The notes beneath the pieces were generated by a model that was not told the origin of the DNA, did not search any database, and saw only the letters and a list, made by a program, of their open reading frames with translations. From Oceanospirillaceae bacterium (GTDB taxonomy: Bacteria > Pseudomonadota > Gammaproteobacteria > Pseudomonadales > Litoribrevibacteraceae), in assembly GCA_015665455.1 (NCBI GenBank), contig JADFAD010000006.1, forward strand, positions 620,001-684,000: a stretch of DNA of 64,000 bases. Reading direction: 5' to 3'. Positions 51,709-60,488 of this stretch are shown piece by piece. A program made the position numbers and the translations under genes. Each line of letters opens with the position of its first letter. Position 1 is the stretch's first letter.

Positions 51709-51877
51709 TAGTCTATAATTACCAGAAGGTTGCTTGGCTCTATTAAGCGAATCAAGAGTATGGCATAAAAGGATTTTATCTGGTAATGTCACGCAGCTTG
51801 GATAGGGATGTCTGGAAAAAAGGCTTTCCAGACCAGATAACTTTATAAGTCAGGATGGGTAGTTAAGAGGCACATTT

Positions 51878-52312
51878 ATGCCAAATACACAATCAGATAA
51901 ATTACTTTCGTCGTACACACCTTATGAAATTAAGGACGGCGAAGAATATATGAATGAAGCTCAACGAGCGCATTTCACAGTAATCCTAAACAGCTGGAAG
52001 CAGCAGTTAATGGAGGAAGTGGATCGCACGGTTCATCATATGCAGAACGAAGCTGAAAACTATGCCGATCCAAGTGATCGAGCAACTCAAGAAGAAGAAT
52101 TCAGCCTTGAGCTTCGTACTCGTGACAGAGAGCGTAAGCTCATTAAAAAAATCGATAAGACATTAGAACTTATTGAAAAAGACGATTATGGTTTTTGCGA
52201 TGCCTGCGGTATTGAAATCGGCATCCGTCGTCTAGAAGCGCGTCCGACAGCAACGCTGTGCATCGACTGTAAAACCCTTGCTGAGTTAAAAGAAAAGACG
52301 ACAGGTCTTTAA
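51878..52312 (+). CDS. dksA: RNA polymerase-binding transcription factor DksA
   Basis: 144 residues, the usual length. A long coiled coil (MNEAQRAHFTVILNSWKQQL onward) with the DPSDRATQEEE tip is followed by the zinc finger CDACGIEIG and CIDCKTLAE, four cysteines. DksA inserts its coil into the secondary channel of RNA polymerase and with ppGpp adjusts transcription of stable RNA and amino-acid genes. It is the first gene of the dksA-gluQ unit, with AAGAGG before the ATG. Confidence 0.96.
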   Translation: MPNTQSDKLLSSYTPYEIKDGEEYMNEAQRAHFTVILNSWKQQLMEEVDRTVHHMQNEAENYADPSDRATQEEEFSLELRTRDRERKLIKKIDKTLELIEKDDYGFCDACGIEIGIRRLEARPTATLCIDCKTLAELKEKTTGL

Positions 52313-52347
52313 CTTTTTCTTAACACCGCATCGGTTTTAAAATATAT

Positions 52348-52367
52348 CGATAGCCGAAAGGCTATCG
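52348..52367 (+). other. Hairpin with GAAA tetraloop between dksA and gluQ
   Basis: CGATAGCC (52348-52355), GAAA, GGCTATCG (52360-52367). No strong U-tail, so partial termination or mRNA processing between the genes is likely. Confidence 0.6.
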
Positions 52368-52398
52368 AGTATTTGTTCTCTAATTACGTATTTTATAT

Positions 52399-53250
52399 AT
52401 GTACATAGGTCGCTTCGCCCCCTCCCCAACCGGTCCTCTTCACATAGGCTCTTTGCTTGCTGCTGTCATCAGTTATTTGGATGCCAAAGCAAATCAAGGC
52501 CAATGGCTTGTTCGAATAGACGACATCGATCCCCCACGAGAACAACCCGGTGCATCAAGCAGTATTTTAAGCACCCTAGAAAAGCACAACCTCCATTGGG
52601 ATAAATCCGTTCTTTATCAAAGTAAACGTCATGATGCCTATCAAGAGGCCATCGAGAAATTACTTACTAAGAACGCAATATACCCTTGCCAGTGCTCACG
52701 TAAACAACTTTCAGAGTTCAATGGAAAACACCCAAACGCTTGCGTTCAACCATTCGTTCCTGATAAGCCCTACGCCTTGAGAGCCACCCCAAACAACTTT
52801 CAATACCTCGATTTATACCAAGGCAAACAACAAGGCAATGATGGCCACTTTGTCGTCAAGCGACGAGATCAACTCTTTTCCTATCAGCTTGCAGCAACGG
52901 TCGACGACCATCATCAAAACATTAGCCACGTAATCCGAGGGTTTGATTTATTAGATTCAACACCTAAACAATTATTACTTTACCAAGCACTCTCGTACCA
53001 CCCCCCAGAGTTCGGACATTTCCCCGTTATTATTGCGTCAAATGGACAAAAGCTCAGCAAGCAAAATCTTGCTCCAGCGATCGACCACCAGCAAGCCAAA
53101 AACAATCTATTACTCGTAATGAAATACCTAGGTTTCAAGCCGCCAAAAATAGACACCACTCAAGAATTACTGGCATGGGCAATTGAACAGTGGAAAAGAG
53201 AACCGCCAACCATTCTCCGGAATCAAAGCATCAACCACACTGAAGTTTAA
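52399..53250 (+). CDS. gluQ: Glutamyl-Q tRNA(Asp) synthetase
   Basis: 283 residues, a truncated glutamyl-tRNA synthetase that lacks the anticodon-binding domain. FAPSPTGPLHIGSLLAAV carries the HIGS motif, VRIDDIDPPREQPG the Glu-binding part, YPCQCSRKQL the zinc-binding cysteines, and KLSKQN the KMSKS-like loop. The enzyme activates glutamate and transfers it to queuosine in the anticodon of tRNA-Asp. It follows dksA as in Pseudomonas and E. coli. Confidence 0.95.
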   Translation: MYIGRFAPSPTGPLHIGSLLAAVISYLDAKANQGQWLVRIDDIDPPREQPGASSSILSTLEKHNLHWDKSVLYQSKRHDAYQEAIEKLLTKNAIYPCQCSRKQLSEFNGKHPNACVQPFVPDKPYALRATPNNFQYLDLYQGKQQGNDGHFVVKRRDQLFSYQLAATVDDHHQNISHVIRGFDLLDSTPKQLLLYQALSYHPPEFGHFPVIIASNGQKLSKQNLAPAIDHQQAKNNLLLVMKYLGFKPPKIDTTQELLAWAIEQWKREPPTILRNQSINHTEV

Positions 53251-53401
53251 TTAAAAACAATGATCCGTGTACCGCATTAGTAAGAAAACATGATTAGTTT
53301 CTTTACAATTAAGCAGGTGCTCCCTAGCATGTGGCTCTATTGCGTTTAACGCTGACATTATTATCATAAAAACAAATTTCGTCTTAAATTGGATAGAACC
53401 T

Positions 53402-53578
53402 ATGTATGTCTATCGCTTACTTTTCTTAATGGTATTGGGCATTTACGTGTTCTCACCCATGATTATGACTTGGTGGCTAGAACCAGGTGGCTCATGGTAT
53501 CGACCTTATTTACTTTGGTTAATTGTTATCGGTTTATCTTTCTGGTTGAGCAGACAGCGAGGTCCGGATGATTTTTGA
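53402..53578 (+). CDS. CbrX-like small membrane protein
   Basis: 58 residues, MYVYRLLFLMVLGIYVFSPM onward, with two hydrophobic stretches (FLMVLGIYVFSPMIM and LLWLIVIGLSFWL), ending RGPDDF. Its stop at 53576-53578 overlaps the cbrA start (53568) by 11 bp, so translation is coupled. In Pseudomonas a similar short gene, cbrX, sits at the same place and is needed for full cbrA translation. The identification rests on position, size and topology. Confidence 0.72.
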   Translation: MYVYRLLFLMVLGIYVFSPMIMTWWLEPGGSWYRPYLLWLIVIGLSFWLSRQRGPDDF

Positions 53579-56546
53579 TTTTACCTCCATCAGTTTTATT
53601 GCAATTGCATACCTTCTTTGTTTATTTGGTATCGCATTTGTCACTGATAAAGGCATCTTCCCAAGAAAGCTCGTATCCCACCCTTTAATTTATGTTTTAT
53701 CGCTAGGGATTTATACCAGTGCGTTTGCTTTCTATGGCAGCATTGGGCTGGCCTATGAATACGGCTTTGGTTTTCTAGCCTTTTACCTCGGTTTAGCTGG
53801 CGCGTTCATGCTTGCCCCCGTGCTGTTGCAACCCATTTTAAAACTCACTAAATCACATCAACTAAGCTCTTTGGCCGACTTATTTGCGTTCAGGTATCGC
53901 AGTTCTTGGGCCGGAATTATTACAACCGCCTTTATGACCATCGGGGTATTACCCCTGCTTGTTCTTCAAATTAAAACAGTCGTCGATACTGTATTAATCA
54001 TGACCAACAACGAGCAACCTGCACAAATCATTGGCTTTGGCTTTTGTATTCTGATGATCGTATTTGCCGCTATATTCGGCACGAGACACACGTCAACAAG
54101 AGATCAGCACGAAGGGTTTGTCGTTGCTATTGCCTTCGAATCAATCATAAAGATGATTGCTATCATCGCGGTCGGTGTCTACAGCTTATTCTTCATATTC
54201 GATGGCCCTACCGACATGGAAGACTGGCTATCGTCCAACCAAGAACTACTCGTCACCATGCACACAACATTAAACGAAGGCCCATGGCATGCCCTTCTCT
54301 TAATGTTCTTTGCCAGCGCCATTGTAATGCCGCACATGTTTTACATGACCTTTACAGAAAACATGAACCGTAGAGCACTGAACACCGCAAGCTGGGGTGT
54401 TCCTGTATTTCTACTGATCATGAGTTTACCCATTCCCATTATTTTATGGGCAGGCCTGAAACTTGGACTAAGGTACTCACCAGATTACTTTACCCTGACC
54501 ATTGGCCTTCATCATGGTAACGAATGGCTGTCCATCATTACCTTCATTGGCGGGTTAGCCGCCGCAAGTGGTTTAATTATCGTGGTGACACTTGCTCTGT
54601 CTGCAATGTGTTTAAATCACTTAATCTTACCGTCCTTGCCTCTCAAGGCCGGCATCAATATATATAAGAACGTGCTTTGGATACGACGTTTTCTTATCGC
54701 GGCCATCGTCCTTGCATCCTATTTCTTATACTTAGCCATCGGGACAGAACAGAACTTAAGTGATTTAGGTCTGGCTGCATTTGTTGCAACGCTTCAATTT
54801 CTCCCAGGTGTAATGGGGCTCTTATTTTGGCCAACAGGGAATCGACAGGGGTTTTTAACCGGCTTAATCGGGGGGATTTCTGTCTGGACGTTAGGCATCT
54901 TAGTGCCCTTGGTTTCCGGTCATTCCGCCATGGACTTCTACGACTTGACCTACACGTTCTCGGGTCAACAATCGGGCTATCTCATTGCATTGGGCGCAAC
55001 ACTGACCAACGTAATCATGTTTGTGCTTGTCAGCATAACCACCGAAACCAGTGAAGATGAACAAGCCACAGCTCAAGCTTGCGCCGTCGACGCACTGACA
55101 ACACCTCAACGACGCCAACTCGATATTTTAAGCGCAGAGGAGTTCCGTGAGCGACTTGCTAAGCCTTTAGGCTCCAAAACCGCCATCCGAGAAGTTGATC
55201 AAGCATTGAATGACCTGCAGTTACCGATTCATGAGGATCGTCCTTATGCGCTTCGGCGTTTAAGAGACCAGCTGGAAGCCAACCTATCTGGCTTGATGGG
55301 GCCTGTATTAGCGAAAAGTATTTTGGATCGCAACATTCCCTACAAAGAAGCCCCCCTAGGCGGCGCAGTGGATGACATTCATTTCATCGAGAGTCGGATC
55401 GAGAACTACAATCAGCAAATGACTGGTCTAGCGGCCGAGCTAGACAGTTTACGCCGTTACCATCGGATGACCCTACAAAACCTACCACTAGGCGTTTGCT
55501 CGATTGGCGCCGACGGCGAGATTCTTATGTGGAACAGAGCCATCTCAGAACTCACTGAGGTCGACGAAAGTAATATAGTCGGTGCACACATCAGTACGGT
55601 CTCAGACCCTTGGGGAGACGTGCTTCAAACCTTCATTGAAGATGAATCAACACACCACCATAAGAAGAATGTGGAGTTTGGTGGTCGAGCTCATTGGTTA
55701 AACCTACATAAGGCTGTCATCTTTAGAGACCGTCAAATAGATTCGCCACACACAGGCAGTGTCGTAATTCTTATCGAAGATCTTACTGAGAATCAGCTCC
55801 TAGAAGAAGAATTAATCCACAGTGAACGCTTGGCCTCTATAGGTCGTTTTGCAGCAGGTGTCGCACACGAAATCGGCAATCCAATCACGGGCATCAATTG
55901 TCTGGCTCAGGATATCAAATACGACACTGACAACCCTGAAATCAAAGAAATGTCAGACCAGATTATTGAGCAGACAAAGCGAGTCTCTAACATAGTGCAA
56001 ACACTTGTAAGCTTTGCCCATGCTGGAACACACAAATCCACACGTGTTCATTCTGCCGTAAAAATAAATCAATGCATTAATGAAGCCATTAACCTGCTAA
56101 CTCTTAGTCAAAAAAACCAGCGCTATGTCGAATTCATTAATCACTGCGATCCAGAACTCATGGTAGTAGGTGATGCGCAACGTCTAGTTCAAATTTTTGT
56201 TAATTTAATTGGTAACGCTCGAGATGCGTCACCGGATGGCACCTGTGTTGTAGTAAACTCCACAGCCCTGGAACAATCCTGTGTTATCGAGGTCATTGAT
56301 GAAGGGCACGGGATTCCAGAGGAAAAAATCGATCAAATATTTGACCCGTTTTTCACTACCAAAGAACCAGGTGAAGGAACCGGGTTAGGCCTTGCGATGG
56401 TATACAGTATCATTGAAGAACATCACGGCAGCATCCAAGTGGATAGCCCAGCCTACCCCGAAACTGGAAAAGGGGCACGATTTGCGATTACTATACCACG
56501 CCATAACAATGATAATGATGATTCGCTAGCACCAATGCAGCACTAA
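53568..56546 (+). CDS. cbrA: Sensor histidine kinase CbrA with SLC5 transporter domain
   Basis: 992 residues, close to Pseudomonas CbrA. Residues 1-490 form thirteen membrane helices of the sodium/solute symporter (SLC5) type, for example LGLAGAFMLAPVLLQPIL. A linker helix (DILSAEEFRERLAKPLG) and a PAS domain (LGVCSIGADGEILMWNRAIS) follow. Then come the phosphoacceptor AAGVAHEIGNPITGINCL and the HATPase (IFVNLIGNARDASPDG, DEGHGIPEEK, EGTGLGLAMVYSI). The protein is thought to couple nutrient sensing or histidine uptake to phosphorylation of CbrB. It overlaps the small upstream gene and is followed after 10 bp by cbrB. Confidence 0.94.
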   Translation: MIFDFTSISFIAIAYLLCLFGIAFVTDKGIFPRKLVSHPLIYVLSLGIYTSAFAFYGSIGLAYEYGFGFLAFYLGLAGAFMLAPVLLQPILKLTKSHQLSSLADLFAFRYRSSWAGIITTAFMTIGVLPLLVLQIKTVVDTVLIMTNNEQPAQIIGFGFCILMIVFAAIFGTRHTSTRDQHEGFVVAIAFESIIKMIAIIAVGVYSLFFIFDGPTDMEDWLSSNQELLVTMHTTLNEGPWHALLLMFFASAIVMPHMFYMTFTENMNRRALNTASWGVPVFLLIMSLPIPIILWAGLKLGLRYSPDYFTLTIGLHHGNEWLSIITFIGGLAAASGLIIVVTLALSAMCLNHLILPSLPLKAGINIYKNVLWIRRFLIAAIVLASYFLYLAIGTEQNLSDLGLAAFVATLQFLPGVMGLLFWPTGNRQGFLTGLIGGISVWTLGILVPLVSGHSAMDFYDLTYTFSGQQSGYLIALGATLTNVIMFVLVSITTETSEDEQATAQACAVDALTTPQRRQLDILSAEEFRERLAKPLGSKTAIREVDQALNDLQLPIHEDRPYALRRLRDQLEANLSGLMGPVLAKSILDRNIPYKEAPLGGAVDDIHFIESRIENYNQQMTGLAAELDSLRRYHRMTLQNLPLGVCSIGADGEILMWNRAISELTEVDESNIVGAHISTVSDPWGDVLQTFIEDESTHHHKKNVEFGGRAHWLNLHKAVIFRDRQIDSPHTGSVVILIEDLTENQLLEEELIHSERLASIGRFAAGVAHEIGNPITGINCLAQDIKYDTDNPEIKEMSDQIIEQTKRVSNIVQTLVSFAHAGTHKSTRVHSAVKINQCINEAINLLTLSQKNQRYVEFINHCDPELMVVGDAQRLVQIFVNLIGNARDASPDGTCVVVNSTALEQSCVIEVIDEGHGIPEEKIDQIFDPFFTTKEPGEGTGLGLAMVYSIIEEHHGSIQVDSPAYPETGKGARFAITIPRHNNDNDDSLAPMQH

Positions 56547-56556
56547 AGGGAAATAC

Positions 56557-57933
56557 ATGAAACGAATTCTGATTGTAGAAGATGAGGGCATTATTCGTTC
56601 AGCGCTAAAACGCCTATTAGAACGCAATGGCTACAAAGTTGATGACGCTGGCTCCGTACAAGAAGCACTAGACAGCTACGAGCTGATTGATTACAGCTTG
56701 ATAATTAGTGATTTACGACTGCCTGGAGCTCCAGGCACGGATTTAATAAAGCAGTCGCCAGGAGTGCCTGTTCTTATAATGACCAGTTACGCCAGCCTTC
56801 GCTCTGCAGTTGACTCAATGAAAATGGGCGCAGTGGATTACATTGCTAAACCGTTCGATCATGAGGACATGCTGAAATCCGTAGCCGATATTCTCAATCG
56901 GCCTCATGTTTCACAGAAGCCAAACAATACAGCCCAGCCTGCAGCCAACAAAAGCCCTACAGAAATAATAGGCTCTTGCAGTGCGATGCAAACGTTCTTC
57001 AATCGTTTAAACAAAGTTGCGCCGACCGACACTACCGTATTAATCCTTGGAGAATCCGGTACAGGTAAAGAGCTTGCCGCCCGCTCTATTCACGAAAACA
57101 GCAAACGAGCAAGCGCACCAATGATCTCTGTGAACTGCGCAGCCATTCCTGAAACCCTAATTGAGTCAGAACTGTTCGGCCACGAAAAAGGCGCTTTCAC
57201 AGGCGCAACTGCAGCACGAAACGGCCTCGTTGAAGCATCCGACGGCGGCACCATGTTTCTGGACGAAATTGGTGAACTTCCACTAGAAGCCCAAGCCCGG
57301 CTCCTTCGAGTACTCCAAGAAGGAGAAATCCGACGTGTTGGTTCGGTACAATCAAAGAAAGTAGATGTACGTTTAATTGCTGCAACTCATAGAGATTTAA
57401 AACGTATGGTCAGCGAAGGACAATTCCGAGAGGATTTGTACTACCGCCTGAATGTTGTTTCGCTTAAGTTACCTCCATTACGAGAACGAGAAGGCGACAT
57501 CGTTGAGTTGGCCGTTGAGCTTCTCAAAATTCATTGCGATAAAATGGGCTGTGACGAGATACAACTATCAGAAGACGCACTGGATGCCATTCAACACTAC
57601 AGCTGGCCCGGAAACGTTCGAGAACTTCAAAACGCCATTGAACGCTCAGTCATTATGTGTGATGACGACCAAATTACTGCCGAGATTTTGTCATTAGACT
57701 CCGACTCTGAATTTGAGCCAGTTACAACGCATCAAACCACCCAAGTTCAAAGCGAAGCACCTCAGGAATCCCCTCAAGAAGGCTTGTCTTTGGAAGATTA
57801 CTTCCAAAACTTTGTTTTAGCCAATCAAGATAAAATGAGTGAAACAGAACTCGCCAAGGCACTCGGTATTAGCCGGAAAAGTTTGTGGGAACGTCGCCAG
57901 AGACTGGGCATTCCAAGACGTAAAAAAACTTAA
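56557..57933 (+). CDS. cbrB: Sigma-54-dependent response regulator CbrB
   Basis: 458 residues. The receiver (ILIVEDEGIIRSALKRLL, phosphoacceptor in IISDLRLPGAPG), the AAA+ domain with Walker A GESGTGKELAARSIH, the sigma-54 contact loop ELFGHEKGAFTGAT and GGTMFLDEIGELPLEAQARL, and a Fis-type DNA-binding helix-turn-helix at the C-terminus (ELAKALGISRKSLWERRQRL) are all clear. CbrB activates sigma-54 promoters, in Pseudomonas crcZ and catabolic genes, under carbon-limiting conditions. AAAGGG stands before the ATG. Confidence 0.96.
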   Translation: MKRILIVEDEGIIRSALKRLLERNGYKVDDAGSVQEALDSYELIDYSLIISDLRLPGAPGTDLIKQSPGVPVLIMTSYASLRSAVDSMKMGAVDYIAKPFDHEDMLKSVADILNRPHVSQKPNNTAQPAANKSPTEIIGSCSAMQTFFNRLNKVAPTDTTVLILGESGTGKELAARSIHENSKRASAPMISVNCAAIPETLIESELFGHEKGAFTGATAARNGLVEASDGGTMFLDEIGELPLEAQARLLRVLQEGEIRRVGSVQSKKVDVRLIAATHRDLKRMVSEGQFREDLYYRLNVVSLKLPPLREREGDIVELAVELLKIHCDKMGCDEIQLSEDALDAIQHYSWPGNVRELQNAIERSVIMCDDDQITAEILSLDSDSEFEPVTTHQTTQVQSEAPQESPQEGLSLEDYFQNFVLANQDKMSETELAKALGISRKSLWERRQRLGIPRRKKT

Positions 57934-58020
57934 TCCAAACCTATTCAAAGTAGGCAAGAGGTAAGAGCCAATTATTCATTTCAGGCCTTACCTCTAAATC
58001 CCCTCTTACTCCCCCACAAC

Positions 58021-58077
58021 TGTTACCCATCAAAAAAGTGTTACCAAACTAAACACCCAATCAAACCCTCAGTAACA
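58021..58077 (+). promoter_or_regulatory. CbrB-type half sites in the cbrB-pcnB gap
   Basis: TGTTAC at 58021-58026 and 58039-58044 and the inverse GTAACA at 58072-58077, about 75-130 bp upstream of the sigma-54 promoter at 58152, the distance expected for an enhancer. TGTTAC/GTAACA half sites are those reported for CbrB in Pseudomonas, although the spacing here differs from the known palindrome. Upstream of them a hairpin AGAGGTAAG (57957-57965)/CTTACCTCT (57987-57995) follows cbrB and may end its transcript. The 527-bp gap 57934-58460 holds no gene of coding appearance. Confidence 0.55.
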
Positions 58078-58151
58078 CATATATGGAACTCAGAATCCCA
58101 AAATGAAACACAAAAACACTAACTATCTGTTTTAAAAGAACAAATAAAAAC

Positions 58152-58168
58152 TGGCATCCAACCTGCAA
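58152..58168 (+). promoter_or_regulatory. Sigma-54 promoter
   Basis: TGGCAT-CCAAC-CTGCAA, with GG and GC separated by exactly ten bases, as required for the -24/-12 element. Transcription would start at about 58178. Confidence 0.7.
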
Positions 58169-58177
58169 TATTACGTA

Positions 58178-58385
58178 TAACTTTAAATCGCTACCAATAA
58201 AAATAATAACAGCGAAAAGAGTCTCAAAAATAAAAATAAAAACCGAGACAAGAAATGTTTTCTGCAAACTGCAGAGATTAAAACGAAGGGCAGGAAGCCC
58301 AACTGGTTTTTTCATAAAACCCGACATTTTTATCACGGAGAGCAGTGGGCATCAAAAACAATAATAATCGCCTGCTTTATTTTAC
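58178..58385 (+). ncRNA. CrcZ-like small RNA
   Basis: A transcript of about 208 nt from the sigma-54 promoter to a hairpin. Three perfect AAN-repeat tracts occur: (AAN)5 at 58196-58210, (AAN)6 at 58226-58243 in the loop of stem GTCTC/GAGAC, and (AAN)5 at 58354-58368 in the loop of the terminal stem. AAN repeats are the ligand of the Hfq distal face and of Hfq-Crc. Other stems are TCTGCA/TGCAGA (58261-58275) and GGGC/GCCC. The terminal stem GCAGTGGGC (58342-58350)/GCCTGC (58370-58375) is followed by TTTATTTT. In Pseudomonas CrcZ (407 nt) lies in the same gap and relieves carbon catabolite repression by titrating Hfq. The RNA here is shorter; ends are estimated. Confidence 0.72.
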
Positions 58386-58460
58386 CAATTTCTTTGAGTT
58401 ACCCCGCCTGCTCATGTACACTTCAAAAACTGAAAATAACCAATAGAAGTAACTAATTAT

Positions 58461-59855
58461 ATGGTGTTCAAGGGCATCAAGACTCGCGTAAAAAACCTTT
58501 TGAGTCGATCAGCATCTCAAGATTCCGATCTTAACGGTCCTGCCGTAATCACACGCGACAATCATCCTGTTTCACGAAAACTAATCAGTAACAATGCACT
58601 GAAGGTTCTTTATCGCCTTGAAAGCGCAGGATTCCAAGCCTATTTGGTTGGAGGTTGTATACGTGATGTACTGCTAGACCACAAACCCAAAGATTTTGAT
58701 ATCGCAACAAACGCACACCCTGAACAAATTCATAAGTTATTTAGAAACTCGCGTTTAATTGGTCGACGTTTCAAGTTGGTTCACGTCCATTTTGGTCGAG
58801 AAATCATCGAGGTTGCCACATTCAGAGCGGGCCACCAATCTGAACAAAAGTCTAATAAGTCAGCCACAAATGACAGCGGCATGCTTGTTCGTGACAATGT
58901 ATACGGCACCGTTGAAGAAGATGCTTCGCGCAGAGACTTCACCGCTAACGCACTTTACTACTCCATTTCTGATTTCAGTATTCACGATTACGGTCAAGGC
59001 ATGAAGGACATTCAGGCCAAGACGCTTCGCATGATTGGCGATCCACGTGTTCGATACCAAGAAGACCCCGTAAGAATGCTCAGAGCCGTTCGATTTGCGG
59101 CCAAACTTGGCTTCTCTATCGAAGAAAAGACCAAAGAACCTATTGCAGATATGGCTTCACTTTTAGCCAACATACCTTCTGCTCGATTATTTGATGAAGT
59201 TCTCAAATTGTTCCAATCCGGCCATGCTGAAAACTCATTTAATCTACTTCGGGAACACGGGCTATTTAAGTTTCTATTCCCTGAAACGGACGAACTATTA
59301 AATCAGGATGACGACGGATACATTGAACGCTTGATTCAAGCGACCTGCCGAAACACCGACATTCGAATCAAAAGCAACAAACCTGTCACACCTATCTTCC
59401 TGTTCGCGTCCTTTTTATGGCCAAAAGTCGTTCAACATTGGCAAGAACAAAAACAGTTCATGCCTCCGATTCCTGCATTAACCAAAGCATCACATTTAGC
59501 ATTAGATTCTCAGGTGAAGGCAACGGCCATACCAAGACGATTCTCTACTGCCATCAAAGAAATTTGGGATTTACAGACACGACTTGAGCGCCGTAACGGC
59601 CGCAAAGCTTACCAGTTGGCTGAACACCCAAGGTTTCGTGCCGCGTACGACTTTGTGTTGCTAAGAGAGCAAGCGGGTGAAGACCTAAAAGGGCTTGGCA
59701 CTTGGTGGACTGACTTCCAAAATAGCGATGACCACCTTAAGCAAAAAATGGTGAGCCGAGCAAATAATCAGGATCGAAATAAGCGTTCTTCAGGCAAGAA
59801 CCGCAACGGGCAATCTAGAAACAGAAAGCCCCGAAAACCCAAAACAGACACCTAG
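58461..59855 (+). CDS. pcnB: Poly(A) polymerase I
   Basis: 464 residues of the class II nucleotidyltransferase family. YLVGGCIRDVLLDHKPKDFD holds the GG and DxD catalytic motifs; RRFKLVHVHFG, RRDFTANALYYS and EDPVRMLRAVRFAAKLGFSI are the following family blocks. PcnB adds A tails to RNA 3' ends and so speeds decay, including decay of small RNAs. The C-terminus is basic (KRSSGKNRNGQSRNRKPRK), typical of the group. Position after cbrB matches Pseudomonas. Confidence 0.95.
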   Translation: MVFKGIKTRVKNLLSRSASQDSDLNGPAVITRDNHPVSRKLISNNALKVLYRLESAGFQAYLVGGCIRDVLLDHKPKDFDIATNAHPEQIHKLFRNSRLIGRRFKLVHVHFGREIIEVATFRAGHQSEQKSNKSATNDSGMLVRDNVYGTVEEDASRRDFTANALYYSISDFSIHDYGQGMKDIQAKTLRMIGDPRVRYQEDPVRMLRAVRFAAKLGFSIEEKTKEPIADMASLLANIPSARLFDEVLKLFQSGHAENSFNLLREHGLFKFLFPETDELLNQDDDGYIERLIQATCRNTDIRIKSNKPVTPIFLFASFLWPKVVQHWQEQKQFMPPIPALTKASHLALDSQVKATAIPRRFSTAIKEIWDLQTRLERRNGRKAYQLAEHPRFRAAYDFVLLREQAGEDLKGLGTWWTDFQNSDDHLKQKMVSRANNQDRNKRSSGKNRNGQSRNRKPRKPKTDT

Positions 59856-59868
59856 CAAGATAAAATAC

Positions 59869-60366
59869 GTGACAAATACAGCATACATTGGCCTTGGCAG
59901 TAATCTTGAATCCCCTGTAACCCAATTAAGATCTGCCTATCAAGCCATTCTTAGCCATCCCTCGATCTCATCCATTACTCCATCCTCCTTATATAACACC
60001 ACCCCTATTGGCCCTCAAGACCAGCCAAATTACATTAACGGGGCGATAAAAATAACGACCTCTCTCTCTGCCATTGAATTACTGGATACCTTACAGTCGA
60101 TTGAGAATCAACACGGCAGAGTCAGAACCCAGAGATGGGGAGCAAGAACGCTCGATTTAGACATTCTACTCTTCAACAATGAACAGATAGACACCCCAAG
60201 ACTCACAGTCCCTCACCCACAAATTGAGTTTCGTAACTTTGTATTAGTGCCTCTAAATGACCTATCCCCTGACTTAATATTCCCAGACAAAAGAAGTCTC
60301 AAGGAACTGCTCTCTTCATGTCCAGAGAACGCGATTGAATTAATCCCTGAGCAGAAAATTCAATAA
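59869..60366 (+). CDS. folK: 6-hydroxymethyl-7,8-dihydropterin pyrophosphokinase
   Basis: 165 residues starting at GTG, 13 bp after the pcnB stop. YIGLGSNLESPVTQLRSAY, IGPQDQPNYINGAI and TLDLDILLFNN are HPPK signatures, with the two metal aspartates in DLDIL; PHPQIEFRNFVLVPL closes the fold. FolK transfers pyrophosphate from ATP to the pterin in folate synthesis. It is the second gene of the pcnB-folK-panB row. Confidence 0.95.
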   Translation: MTNTAYIGLGSNLESPVTQLRSAYQAILSHPSISSITPSSLYNTTPIGPQDQPNYINGAIKITTSLSAIELLDTLQSIENQHGRVRTQRWGARTLDLDILLFNNEQIDTPRLTVPHPQIEFRNFVLVPLNDLSPDLIFPDKRSLKELLSSCPENAIELIPEQKIQ

Positions 60367-60488
60367 ACTCTTTTAAAAAACACACGAATACCCTCAAAAA
60401 TTCCCACAAAAAAGGCGGGATTAACACTTAACTATCTTTTTTGGTGTGATAACATGCGCACTTCTTAAACAGCAAGGTCTAAGATGCC

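Noticed and set aside
53389..53571. Open frame of 60 codons upstream of cbrA in another frame
   Set aside because: Overlaps the CbrX-like gene out of frame and lacks its membrane-helix pattern.
58061..58336. Minus-strand 91-codon open frame in the cbrB-pcnB gap
   Set aside because: Low complexity, no ribosome binding site and it is antisense to the sigma-54 promoter and AAN tracts; explained by the CrcZ-like RNA.
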